Positions 10,989 through 21,460 of a stretch of DNA of 64,000 nt are shown here, one piece after another. Numbering within the stretch: position 1 is the first letter of the stretch; every line of letters starts with the position of its first letter. Source of the DNA: Basidiobolus meristosporus CBS 931.73 (taxonomy: Eukaryota; Basidiobolomycota; Basidiobolomycetes; Basidiobolales; Basidiobolaceae); assembly GCA_002104905.1 (NCBI GenBank), contig MCFE01000023.1, positions 62,001 to 126,000 on the forward strand, read 5' to 3'. Made by a program: the position numbers and the translations under genes. The notes beneath the pieces were generated by a model. It ran no database searches, was not told the origin of the DNA, and worked only from the letters and a program-made list of their open reading frames with translations.

Positions 10989-12665
10989 AAATAATTTCTT
11001 AATCCCAGTTTCTCTCTAAGGATCTCAAACTGTGGCCTAGCTAGTGGTTTTGTCAATATGTCTGCCACCATTTTGTCAGTTGGGCAGTAAACCAGCTCCA
11101 CTAAGTTATTTTCTACAGCTTCCCTCACAAAGTGATGCTGTATATCAATGTTCTTAGTTCTAGCATGATTAGTAGGATTTCTAGCTAATGAAATACAACT
11201 TTGATTATCCTTGTAAATACATGTTGGTTCACCTGAATTAAAACCTAAGTCTTTGAATAATTTTTTTAGCCATATAGCCTCCTTAGTTGCTTGACATGCA
11301 GCCATATATTTGGCTTCAGTTGTAGATAGTGCCACAGTTGGTTGTTTCTTGCAATTCCAAGTAATAGCTGCACCAGCATAAAGAAATACATAGCCTGTGG
11401 TAGAGCATCTGTCAATCAGATCCCTACCCCAATCTGAATCACCATAACCATCAAACTTTTGCCTATTAACTGCTCCAGAGTATGCCAGTACCATATTTAT
11501 GGTACCTTGTAGATATCTGAACATCCGCTTAACTGCTGCAATTTGATCTGATCCATAATTCTGCATGAATGGACTGACTATTCCAACTGCCACTGCAATA
11601 TCTGGACATGTAGACACCATCAAGTACATTAGGCTACCAACCATTGATTGATAGGGAAAGTTTTGGTCCATATTTGAGCAATTTTCATCTATAACTGGCT
11701 GAGATTTGCTTAATTTCAGGTTATTGTCCATAGGGGTTGCTGCAGGTTTGCAATTTTCCATTTTGAAGCTTCTAAGAATGTCCCTGATGTACTTAGACTG
11801 ATTCAGCACAATTTTCTGCGTAGGTATGTCAAATTTGACCTCAATTCCAAGAAAATAGCTCAATTTTCCAAGATCTTTCATCTCAAACTTGCTGAAGAGA
11901 TCTGATTTTGTCTTTTTAAGTGCCTCTTGATCACTTGTAACTATAATTAGGTTGTCCACATAAAGAACTAGGATGATCGCACCCTTCTTGAGCTGTTTCA
12001 CATATATACTCTGATCTGCAGTGCTACAAGAGAACCCAATTTCCTCTAGATATGTGTCAATCTTGTTATACCATGCTCTGGGTGCCTGCGTTAGCCCATA
12101 CAACAATTATCTAAGTTTGCACACCTTATGGGGGCCTTTTGGATCGGTAAAACCTTCTGGTTGCTCCATATATATAGTTTCTTGCAAATCCCCATTCAGA
12201 AAGGCTGTTTTGACGTCCATTTGGTGTAGATCTAGACTGTGTTCCAATAGAGTTAAACTTGGCATCCGGAGCAAATGTTTCCTTAAAGTCTAGTCCCTGG
12301 ATCTGGGAATAGCCTTTAGCTACCAATCTAGCCTTGTACTTATCAACGGCACCATTTGAGGTTATCTTGATCTTGTAGACCCATCTGCATCCTATTGGCT
12401 TTATCCCATTTGGTAAATCTACCAGTTCCCATGTTTTTGCCTTGATCAGTAATTGGTACTCCTCCTGCATGGCTTGTTGCCACTTAGTAGCATCTGGACC
12501 TTGCTTTGCCTGTTCCAGAATCTGAGGTTTGGCACATAAGGCAAGATAAGCTTCTTCATGATCATTGGATGTCTGCCAGCAGGATCCAGGGGCATTTCTT
12601 ATTCTTGTAGATCTCCTAACTGGGATAATCTGTTCTGATCTGGAACTGGTAGAAGTATCTTCCAT
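10989..12665 (-). pseudogene. Copia-1 copy A reverse transcriptase and RNase H
   Basis: Reads on minus. RT begins near 12480 (WELVDLPNGIKPIGCRWVYK, KARLVAKGYSQ), then a deletion of about 25 bp near 12240 relative to copy B removes part of the [19 protein letters not shown] region. A second frame runs 12106-10970 with LYGLTQAPRAWYNKID, the catalytic motif as LYVDNLII (YVDD expected), SLMYLM, GYGDSDWGRD, STTEAKYMA and ending LTKPLARPQFEILREKLGLR. RNase H residues look intact. The Asp-to-Asn change is shared with copy B. Confidence 0.88.
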
Positions 12666-14030
12666 CTCTGGTTGGATTTGATATGTGTCTTCTTCATTTC
12701 TGTTGATGGCATCATCAGGCAGCTAGCCAATGATTTCTGTAGCTTTCTGATCTGTATTCTCCTCAAATACAACATTACTGCTCTTGATTGGTTTCTGGAT
12801 TTTGCCATCATACACTCTATACCCTTTAGTATCTTCACAATACCCAAGAAAGATCCCTTTCCTACTCTTTGGTTCCAACTCTGAGTGTTTTTTATTAGGG
12901 ATGTGATAAAAAACATCACTGCCAAAGATCTTGAGATGCTGGAGATCTGGTTTTTTGCCTGTATATGCTTCAAAGGGTGTAAAATCACGTAGTGCTGTTG
13001 TTGGGCATCTGTTCTTGATATATACAGCGGTAGCAACAGATTCAGCCCAAAACTTGTAGTCCATTCCCTTATCATGCAGCATAGATCTTCCCATCTCTAC
13101 TATTGTTCTATTTGCACTGTTCTGCTACTCCATTTTGCTGTAGAGTATGAGGAACTGTGGTCTGTTGAAGTATACCAGTAGACAAGCAGTATTTTGCAAA
13201 CTCCTTTGAGCAGTATTCTCCTCCATTGTCACTTTGTAGTACCTTCAATTTACACCCAGTTTGTGTTTCTGCCATGTTCTTGAAGTGCTTAAACATCTCT
13301 AAAGCTTCACCCTTTGGTTTGAGGAAGTACACCCATGTATATCTTGTCTTGTCATCAATAAACGTCATAAAGTATCTCTTGGCTCCAAAGGACAGTGTTC
13401 TCATGGGGCCACATATGTCTGAGTGTACAATAGCAAATATCTTGGTGGTATTGATGCCTTCTGAGCTCTTGAAACATTGCCTAGCTTGTTTGCCATATGA
13501 ACATCTCTTACAAACATTCAATTTGATTGGAATTGAGTATTTTAGACCCAAAACAAGCTGATTTTTCACCAATTGGCACATTTTCTGTTCCCCAATGTGT
13601 CCTAGCCTCCTATGCCACGTCTCCCAGTTGGTTTCATCAGTTTCAGCAATGTTGACATACTCAGGTACAATGATCTTGCAATGTAACTTGTATATATTGT
13701 GATCTCTGATTCCCAAAGCTAATTTTTGTCCATTTTCACTTGATATTGAGCAGCTCAGCTTAGTAAAAACACATTTCAGTCCCTGAGTAGTTGCTTTACT
13801 GACTGAGAGTAGGTTCTTAGCTATTCAAGGTACATAGAGTACGTCAGTCAGTTTTGCTGTTGTTGCCCCTGAGTTATCACTCATATTTAGTTGTATAGAC
13901 CCAGTGGTGGTAGCTTCCAATGCAGAGTTATCTCCCAGATAAACCTTTCTTACAGGAATAGTCTTTAAGTTGCTGAACCAATCCTTTATACCACAAATAT
14001 GCTGTGATGCTCCAGAGTCCATATATCATT
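12666..14030 (-). pseudogene. Copia-1 copy A protease and integrase
   Basis: Protease DSGASQHICG at 14022. Integrase HHCC zinc finger WHRRLGHIGE...CKRCSYGKQ (13600-13500), catalytic HSDICGP, LQSDNGGEY and QQNGVAE. A shift follows near 13100, then VATAVYIKNRCPTTALRDFT and the GKKPDL..KIFG C-terminal region. Several stops and shifts. Confidence 0.88.
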
Positions 14031-14863
14031 CATTACTTTGGTTACTGGCACTCTCTTGTACAGTTACAAATAACTGTTCATCAGTAATTATAGTTTGCCT
14101 GCTCTAGTTTCTGTTTTTTGTCTGCTTGTTTCTTCTTGCATTCTCTTACCCAGTGTCCTGGCTTCTTACAGTAGTTACAGCGGCCGTGTTTTCTTTGGTT
14201 TTGTTACTTTCCCTTTTTGTCTGTATGCCTTTCTGAACTGAATAAAGCATTATCTTCAATTTTCTCTGCTTGATCATTATGTCTGAGTTCTTCATGGAGA
14301 AGTCTTCCTTTGACATAGTCTAAAGTCAAGTTGTCTTCTCTGCTTTCAAAAGAAAGTATCAGTGGCTCATACTCGTCTGGTAGGCTGCAAAGCAGACAGA
14401 GTATCTTTTCTTCATCATCTACACCAGCATTAATACTGTAAAGTTCTTCTGCAAGTGTCTCCATTCTGGTAATGAGTTGTGGCATGTCATCATCTGGCTT
14501 CTTCCTCATGTTGAAGAACTTTTGTTTCAAATAAAGCTTGCTCGATACTGACTTTGCTCTAAAGATCTTCTCTAAGGATTCCCATGCTGCTTTGGCAGTA
14601 TTTGAGGCATGGATTTGTCCAATGAAGAAGTCTTGCACATTGATGCATATGGCATTGAAGGCCTTTCTCTCCTTCTCTTGAAACTTCTCCACATCTTCTG
14701 TTGTTCCTTTGGGCTCAACTTCCTTTCCTGTTACTATGTTCCAAAGCTTTCTTTCCTCAAGGTGGATCTGCATCTTGATTCTCCAAAGTCTGTAGTTCTT
14801 CACATCAAGCCTCTCCTTTACAGTAAAGATGTTGGTATTACTTTGTTTGCAGGTAGAAGTCAT
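14031..14863 (-). pseudogene. Copia-1 copy A Gag
   Basis: A 219-codon open frame (14863-14204) with the UBN2/copia Gag pattern: LDVKNYRLWRIKMQIHLEE, AKAAWESLEKIF, then SLPDEYEPLILSFE. A zinc knuckle CNYCKKPGHWVREC follows in a shifted frame near 14150. Confidence 0.88.
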
Positions 14864-14880
14864 CTTTAGAATAGATTAAG

Positions 14881-14899
14881 GCAATTGGGGCTCATAACC
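14881..14899 (-). promoter_or_regulatory. Copia-1 primer-binding site (initiator tRNA-Met anticodon arm)
   Basis: GGTTATGAGCCCC on minus directly follows the 5' LTR. It is complementary to GGGGCUCAUAACC, the anticodon arm (CAU) of eukaryotic initiator tRNA-Met, the half-tRNA primer arrangement known from Drosophila copia. Confidence 0.75.
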
Positions 14900-15268
14900 T
14901 GTTGCAATTTAAGAAGTGATTTGGATATAAGGAACTTATCAAGAAATAGTGATAATAGCTGAACTGTTCTTTATTCATCAAAGAAGCTCAGTATTTATAC
15001 CTTTGTAGAAGTAATACAGCTGCAACACTAAGTAAGGAGGGTTTCTCAATATTCAGGAGCATTCTGTAACAGTTTCAGGGTTAGTACATAATGTTTGGTA
15101 ATAGTGCTAATTTGATCCTGACTATAGGGAATAATCATAAGATCATATATCTGGAGAAAATGGCAAAGTTAAGGCTGTAAATGAGTCCTACAGTGACTAA
15201 GACTAGTCTAGAATTGTTAAGTAAATTTTTAGCTGCTGAATGATACCAGATAGTCCAATATTTTAACA
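14900..15268 (-). repeat. 5' LTR of copia-1 copy A
   Basis: 369 bp, TGTTG...TAACA on the plus strand; pairs with 10607-10975. Confidence 0.9.
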
Positions 15269-15830
15269 TCTTCAAGAGCAGTGCTCAAGAAAATAAACAG
15301 GAATATTGCAAGAATTTATTACAAAAACTGGCAGATGAGGTGCTAGACCTTGCAGTACCAGCTGAAGACCAGGTCATGTGGGAACCTGTGAATGAACGGT
15401 GGCATAAAACCATTGGACTTCTGCCAAAGCTGTGGAACAAGAGTGTTACAGCAGAAATACCTATTGAGTGGTGGATTGTAATGGAGTTACTTGTTGAGTG
15501 TGGTGTTGGGCTTAATGCTATTGTAGAGTATAGTGACATGTATAGATCAATACAATTGGCAATTGAGGTACAACTAAAGTTTCAACAGAAATAAAACCAT
15601 TTGTATGCATGAAAAGTAAGAGAAACAGTTGAGTCAGGAAGTAAGGAGTGTGAAAAAGAGGCAATATCCAATCAATGCACACAATCATAGGAGTTAATAG
15701 AGTATCCAGGATCAAAAAGTGAGCAAATTGGCAAGGAACCAATCTACATATCTTATGGTGGAATTGCAACAGCATTTTGATGGTTCTCCTGCAAATAAAG
15801 TTACATTCTTGACAGTATCTAGACAATCTT
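15269..15830 (+). pseudogene. Module gene, copy 1, 3' part
   Basis: Continues the module gene after the copia-1 insertion: SRAVLKK-type junction, then LADEVLDLAVPAEDQVMWEP...RWHKTIGLLPKLWN and an IEVQLKFQQK end at 15594. The 3' flank matches 40624-40770 and then decays. The terminus is lost and the sequence passes into another transposase fragment near 15830. Confidence 0.6.
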
Positions 15831-16270
15831 TTTGCAAGATTTTCACAGCATATTAATGATCCTGAAGCATTCTACATTGAATTGGGCAGACCTAACCAGT
15901 CAATATATCCAATTGCCTTTTATTGTAAGAAAATTGACTGTGTTTTAGTTGTGACCTTGCAAAGTTTGGCTGGTAATATAGTTGCAGTACAGCAGATAAC
16001 TACTGGTCCTGTTAAGTGCTAATGTACCAACTTACCAAATGGTATTTCCTTCTTGAACCTCCACTGGTCCATTCAAATATTCCACTGTAGAAACAAATAT
16101 GTTTATTTGCTTACCCATTACTACCATGTCACTCCATATACATCTTGTATCAAAAAAGCAGTTGCCTCCTACTTACTGACATGTACATATGAGCATACAT
16201 ACCATAGTTTGCACACTTCTATCATCCCAAGTTTTGGCTTTTTGTTGCAAAAGTTACAAAGTTCTTACAA
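15831..16270 (-). pseudogene. Transposase C-terminal region, second copy (part 1)
   Basis: Matches the order of 4880-5270: CCAATTGCCTTTTATTGTAAG, TTACCAAATGGTATTTCCTT, ATTCCACTGTAGAA, ...TTGCTTACCCA. Decayed, no open frame. Cut by the MITE at 16274. Confidence 0.55.
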
Positions 16271-16273
16271 ATT

Positions 16274-17006
16274 AGACTTGTTCTGTTGGATAGTGCCACA
16301 TTGAGCCATGGGTGCCAAATTATGCCATAGTGTGCCAGGGAGGCCAAGTGAGCCTAAACTTGGCCACAGAGTGTGAGCATAGCTCTGCATCTGCATGCAA
16401 AGCAGCCCTTGTGTTTTACCTGTTGTGTTGGAGAGAATCCATTTTTGACATTTTTTTGCGGATCAATGTTGTGCAGAATGTGTAAGAGCATGGAAGAACT
16501 GTAGACATGCATCAGGTACTCAATGCCTATGGCACTCTGAATCTAGCTTCTGTAGCTTGTAACATGTCACAAAAATGCGTGGCGCTATCTTGGTCCACTA
16601 ATACTATATGACACTACATTTAATTATTAGCCCTAAAGTAAGATCAATAGAAAGCACTTATAGTGCCAGAGAGTACCAGTGGACCAAGATAGTACCATGC
16701 ATTTTTGTGACATCTTACAAGCCACAGGAGCTAGATTCAGAGTGCCATGGGTATTGAGTATCAGATGCATATCTTTGATCCTTTTGTGCTCTAACACATC
16801 CTGCACAACATTGATCCGCAAAAAAACCTCAAAAAATGGATTTTCTCCTTCATTATAGGTGAAACACAGGGGCTACTTTGTATGAAGATGCAGAGCAATG
16901 TTTCCCACTCTGTGGCCTAGTATAAGCTCACTTGGCCGCTCTGGCACACTATGGCATCATTTGGCACTCCATGGCTCAATGTGGCACTATCCAACAGAAC
17001 AGGTCT
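16274..17006. mobile_element. Palindromic Harbinger-type MITE, complete
   Basis: 733 bp, flanked by ATT (16271-16273 and 17007-17009). Starts AGACTTGTTCTGTTGGATAG and ends with its inverse. The two arms (about 366 bp each, meeting near 16640) are near-perfect inverted copies, so the whole element folds on itself. It shares the first 15 or so bases and the GTGCCA-rich subterminal sequence with the Harbinger element at 31630. No coding capacity. Confidence 0.85.
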
Positions 17007-17009
17007 ATT

Positions 17010-17559
17010 GTATGTTGCTGGCAACATGTGCATCTTGCAAGCATATGCTTGGTTGCTGCCACTTTTGCCATGAATACCCCCTGAATATCAGTAAAGAACC
17101 TTTTGCCTCTTAGCCTATATATTCCATCTCTCAGCTGCATGCAACTCTCCCTTACATGTGCACTCTGGGTGCTGTTTGTGTGTATTTTGTATTGAATGGT
17201 GTAGAAATCAGCTTGTAACTAGGAAAAACCCAGCATACCATGGTTAGCTGTACTAGTTGAATTTGGCTGCTTGTTGTATGAAACACTACCTTGCATCAGT
17301 CAACTTTTACCCATATGTTGGAAATGCTCAGTTTCTTGATGCTGAATGCATAGGTGTTTACATATGCACATCTGTCCTCAGAATTTCCTAAAGATACCTG
17401 GCTGTCCCCCATGGGCTAACTCATTACATCCATTAAGGACTTCATGGTAATAGTCTGGATGAGATTGGTATGTAATACTATCTAACACTTGACTAGTCTT
17501 CCTGTCTCCCCACACATCTGCTCTGTACAATTCCTCCAAGAGGTGAAGTAAGACTTATT
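17010..17559 (-). pseudogene. Transposase C-terminal region, second copy (part 2)
   Basis: Continues the copy: CATCTTGCAAGCATATGCTTGG, TGAATACCCCCTGAATATC, TATATTCCATCTCTC and ATTACATCCATTAAGGACTT match 5285-5710 in order. No open frame. Confidence 0.6.
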
Positions 17560-18289
17560 AGACTCACTCTGTGAAATAGTACCACATTCAGCCATGGGTG
17601 CTAAATAGTGCCATAGTGTGCCATCAAGATCAGGTTGACCCTTACATGGCCACAAACTGTGAAGCATAGCGCTTCATCTTCACACAAAGTAGCCACTGTA
17701 TTTCACCTGCTGTACTGGAGAAGATTCATTCTGTGACATTTTTTGAGATTAATGCTGCACCAAGCATGTAAGAGCACAGAAGGACTGAAGACATGCACTT
17801 GGTACTCAGTACCTGTGTTACTCTAAATCTAGCTCCAGAGGTTTTAAAAATGTCTCAAAGACTCATGGCACCATCCTGATCCACTAGTACAATCTGGCAC
17901 TACATTTAAATAACAGCCATAAAGTAAAGCCTATACAAAGCATGTATAGTGCCAGATAGAGCCAGTGGACCAATAAAGTGCAATATGTTCTTGTGACATA
18001 TTTCAAACCTTGGGAGCTAGATTCAGAGTGCCATAAGTCCTGAGTACCTAGCATATGACTTCAGTCATTCTGTGATCAGCCATGCCAGGTGAAGCATTAG
18101 TCCCCAAAAAAAGATCAAAAAGTGGATCTTTTCCAGCACAGTGGATAAAACCCAGGGGCTGCTATGCATGAAGATGAAGTATTATGTCTCACTCTGCATC
18201 CAAGTATAGGTCTGCTATGCAGCTCTGGCACACTATGGATTTATTTGGCACCAACACCACAATGCAGCACTGTTCAGTGGAACAAGTCT
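17560..18289. mobile_element. Palindromic Harbinger-type MITE, older copy
   Basis: 730 bp, same structure as 16274-17006 but more diverged. Left end AGACTCACTCTGTGAAATAG, right end CAGTGGAACAAGTCT. Left flank ATT, right flank AGT (degenerate duplication). Inserted in the same transposase remnant. Confidence 0.75.
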
Positions 18290-18620
18290 AGTAGTTTCCT
18301 CACACCGGGCATGATAGATTGTAGTATAGCTGTTCAAATTCCCATTGTAAACTCAGGCATAAAATCTTTAGTTGCACCAAATTGGCAAGGATTATCTGCT
18401 TCTGCATAGACATTCCTGCAATGCTAACCATGACTCTTAAGGCTTTCTATTTATTCTTGGTAGAAATGGCTTCCAAAGGCCACTTGAATGAACGCATACC
18501 AAATTCATCCAGCCCTTATATTTGTAATGTTGCATATGAATATGAACATTGTTTGGAGTGCATGAGGTGTGCTTGAGATAACAGACATTCTGCAATATCT
18601 GCCAATTCTTTCACTTATCT
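18290..18620 (-). pseudogene. Transposase C-terminal region, second copy (part 3)
   Basis: TGTAGTATAGCTGTTCAAAT, CATTCCTGCAATG, GAAATGGCTTCCAAAGGCCA and TTCATCCAG follow the order of 41575-41765. Decayed. Confidence 0.55.
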
Positions 18621-18725
18621 CTAGTATATAAAGGCTCATTAGCTTAAAATCCCCAATACACATCTTGGACATCAAGTTCCCAGGCTAAACAGGCATTTAG
18701 GCCCAGATATCAGTGATATTACCAT

Positions 18726-19089
18726 TGTTACAAGTCTTCATATAAAAGTTTTAGGGGAACAGGGAGCCTAACTAGTATTGTATTTACTAAAACTTGAACT
18801 GATTGAGATTCAGGTTCCAGCAGCTTGTATACACTTAGGCAGATCAAATGCTGGTTAATTGTACTTACTAATGCATGTTGTGACTGATGACTCATTTGAT
18901 TGCATCATTATCACCCAATTAGTTCTGACTTAATATTTATCTTTTTTGATAGTGATCTGCTGATTTACATGCTGACTTATACTACTGAATTGATTGACAA
19001 TCACTGGTGTACAGATACACACAACAAAAAACTAACTGATTTGACTAAAAATTGGTGTAACATTAGCATCCAAGCATTAGAACATAACA
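18726..19089 (-). repeat. 3' LTR of the outer gypsy copy
   Basis: 364 bp, starts TGTTACAAGTC and ends CATAACA. Similar throughout to 19908-20276. Confidence 0.75.
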
Positions 19090-19907
19090 TTCTCTCCTAC
19101 TGAAGCTGCAAGGGCCGTCCTGAGCATCATTTCTTGCGGTACCATTATCTGCATGGCTTGCAAGCTAGAGTCTATCTAGATGAACTAAATCTTCTTGGCT
19201 GTCTGAGTTCATCCTCCAAAGTGTCTGTGAGCTGTAAATGTCCAAGATCTTCTGGAATTCTTGGTTCCAATCAATATATGCAGTAAAATTGCAATTGCTG
19301 GGTAGTGTTGTGTACTGTAACTCTGCAGGCAAATAGTGCATTGTCTGTATAGTCTTCTTATCCACTGATAGTTGTATTTGCACACCCTGTTCAGCATTTT
19401 TCCAAATTATTTATTAAGCCACTCTGTGACTCCATTTGCACTTTGTTGATATGCCAAAGTTTTCAGGTGTTTGATATGCTGCATTTTGAGGAAAGCTTCC
19501 AATGTCCTTGCCACAAAGCTTACTCCTATATCAGATAAGATCTTACCAGGGAATCCAAACTTTCACAGGATATCTTGGTAGATGAAATTTGGAACTTACT
19601 GCCTACTAGTTACTAGAGCAGCTTCAGCAACTAGCCATTCAATGGCCTGGTTTGGCACAATACTTGCAAAGGACTTGACAGGTTACAAGTAATAGGGTAC
19701 CATTCCAATAAATGATCTGAGCTCCAATATGCTATGTGGCTGCTTCCATTTGCGGGTAACTTCAGCCTTTGTTTGGTATAGGATCACCCCTGTGCTAGTC
19801 ATTATGTATCCAAGATATTCAATGTGCTTCTTTAAATAACTGACACTTTGTTGCCTTGCTACATACCCTTTTGCTCTTTTAGCTTTTTTAATACCTTTTC
19901 AATGTGC
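19090..19907 (-). pseudogene. Outer gypsy copy: RT edge and integrase
   Basis: Minus: ELRSFIGMVPYY (RT tether) near 19730 joins, by an internal deletion, to integrase sequence with FPGKILSDIGVSF and LKTLAYQQSANG, then GKMLNRVCKYNYQW near 19390. Stops throughout. Confidence 0.65.
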
Positions 19908-20276
19908 TGTTACAAGTCTTTGTATAAGAGTTGTTGAGGAAGAAGGAGTTTAGCTGGTACTTTATTCACTAAAATTTGAACCAGTTTTTATTGAGGTTCC
20001 AGCAGCTCCTTATATACATTTTGCCAGATCAAATCCTGCCTAACTGTATTTCCTAATGCAGGTTGTGGCTGATGACACATTTGATTGCATCATCATCACC
20101 CAATAAAATCCTACTTAATATATCTATATTGGTCTGATAAGGATCTGCTTATTCTTTTGCTGACTCATGCTACAGATTTGATAGATCACACTAACATGCC
20201 AAAAGGCTAAATATGTAACTAATTGATTTGACTACAAACTGATCCAACAGAAACATTCAAGCAGTAGATTGTAACA
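19908..20276 (-). repeat. 3' LTR of the inner gypsy element
   Basis: Starts TGTTACAAGTC, ends TTGTAACA. The coding region ends immediately beside it. Confidence 0.85.
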
Positions 20277-20286
20277 CTCTTGCTTA

Positions 20287-21460
20287 CTAAAGTCGAGAGG
20301 GTTCTCCTGAATCTCTTTTCCTGTGATACCAGAATCTTGCTGGTTCAGTATTGTTAACAAGTCTTGCAAGCTTGAGTCTGTCTCTATAAGCTAAATCTTC
20401 CCGGATATTCCCTAGTTTGTCCACTAGTTTGCAAGTTGCAAATGGAAAGTCTCTGACAATCTTAAATGGTACCATCCATTGTGGCTCAAACTTCTTTCAA
20501 GTGTTGTTTCTCAGGAATACAAAGCTCTTAACTGTCAATGCTTCTGGTGATATAGTTTTATCAAATCTCTGCTTCATCTTTTCTGCACTTTGAGATACTT
20601 TGGCCTATGCCTCATGATGTCTTTGTTCCAGCTGCAGATGTTGACTTGGCTTACTAAGCTCATCTTCTAAGGCATTTGTAAGCATTAGTTGTGTAAGATC
20701 TCCTGGAATCCCTGGTTTACATCCATACACTAAGCAAAATGGCAATTGTTGGGTGGTGTTATCTACTCTAACTCTTCATGCAAAGAGTACTTGGCCTATA
20801 CACTCATCCCATCTACAGACAGCTCCACTTGCATATTTGTTCAGCATTTTTCCAAATAATGCATTAAACCACTCAGCAACTTTATTAGTTCCAGGGTGAT
20901 ATGCCAAGGTTTTCATGTGTCTGATGTGCTTCAGTGCTAGGTAAGCTTCCAATGTTGTTGCCATAAAGTTGACTCCTCTATTGAATGGAATCTCTACAGG
21001 GCATGCAAACTTCATAAGGATTTCAAGGTAGATTAAACTTGCAACTTGTTGCTCACTGGATACAGGCAGGGCTTTAGCCACTGCCATTTAGTGGCCTGAT
21101 TATTTGCTACTAAAATCCAACAGTTGCATTTCCTGGTAATTGGCAGTCATCCAACAAAGCCAATTCCCCATTGTTCAAATGGTCTTACAGGCACCAAGGG
21201 AAAAAGTTCAGCAATTCTTGGAGGTTGTTCTTGGTTGATTAGGTATTTGGGCATGTTTTTGCTAGCTTTTTAATGTCTTGTTTCATTCTGGGCCACCATG
21301 CTCTAGCTTTCACAAGGCTATAGGTTCCTTCAACTCCAAGATGTCCATATCTATTGTGTAGCTTATGTATTAAATCCAGGCAAGTAACATAGAGGCAATG
21401 GGCAATAGGGCTTCCATCAACAATGTGGTAGAGTGTTTCATCCTATACCAAAAGTTTAAT
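20287..21460 (-). pseudogene. Inner gypsy integrase
   Basis: Minus: zinc-finger HKLHNRYGHLGVEGTYS near 21340, core with SDxG replaced by FNRGVNFMA, YHPGTN, then a C-terminal LRNN..KKFEPQWMVPFKIV segment and RFWYHRKRDSGEPSRL end at 20287. No chromodomain seen. The catalytic core has changed residues (the middle Asp of the triad reads Asn/Arg context), so it is inactive. Confidence 0.75.

Larger units (their letters stand above)
10607..15268 (-). mobile_element. Ty1/copia family 1, full-length copy A
   Basis: 4,662 bp: LTR 10607-10975, polypurine tract, RNase H, RT, integrase, protease, Gag, primer-binding site, LTR 14900-15268, in copia order read on minus. Both LTRs are 369 bp with roughly a dozen differences. 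The insertion site in the module gene carries CTTC on both sides, and the uninterrupted paralogue at 40300-40312 reads GCACTTCTTCAAG. Coding frames are broken by shifts and stops. Confidence 0.92.

Noticed and set aside
12021-12293. Plus-strand frames within copia copies (also 27682-27996, 13226-13561, 28909-29106)
   Set aside because: They recur in both copies only because they are complements of conserved RT and integrase sequence.
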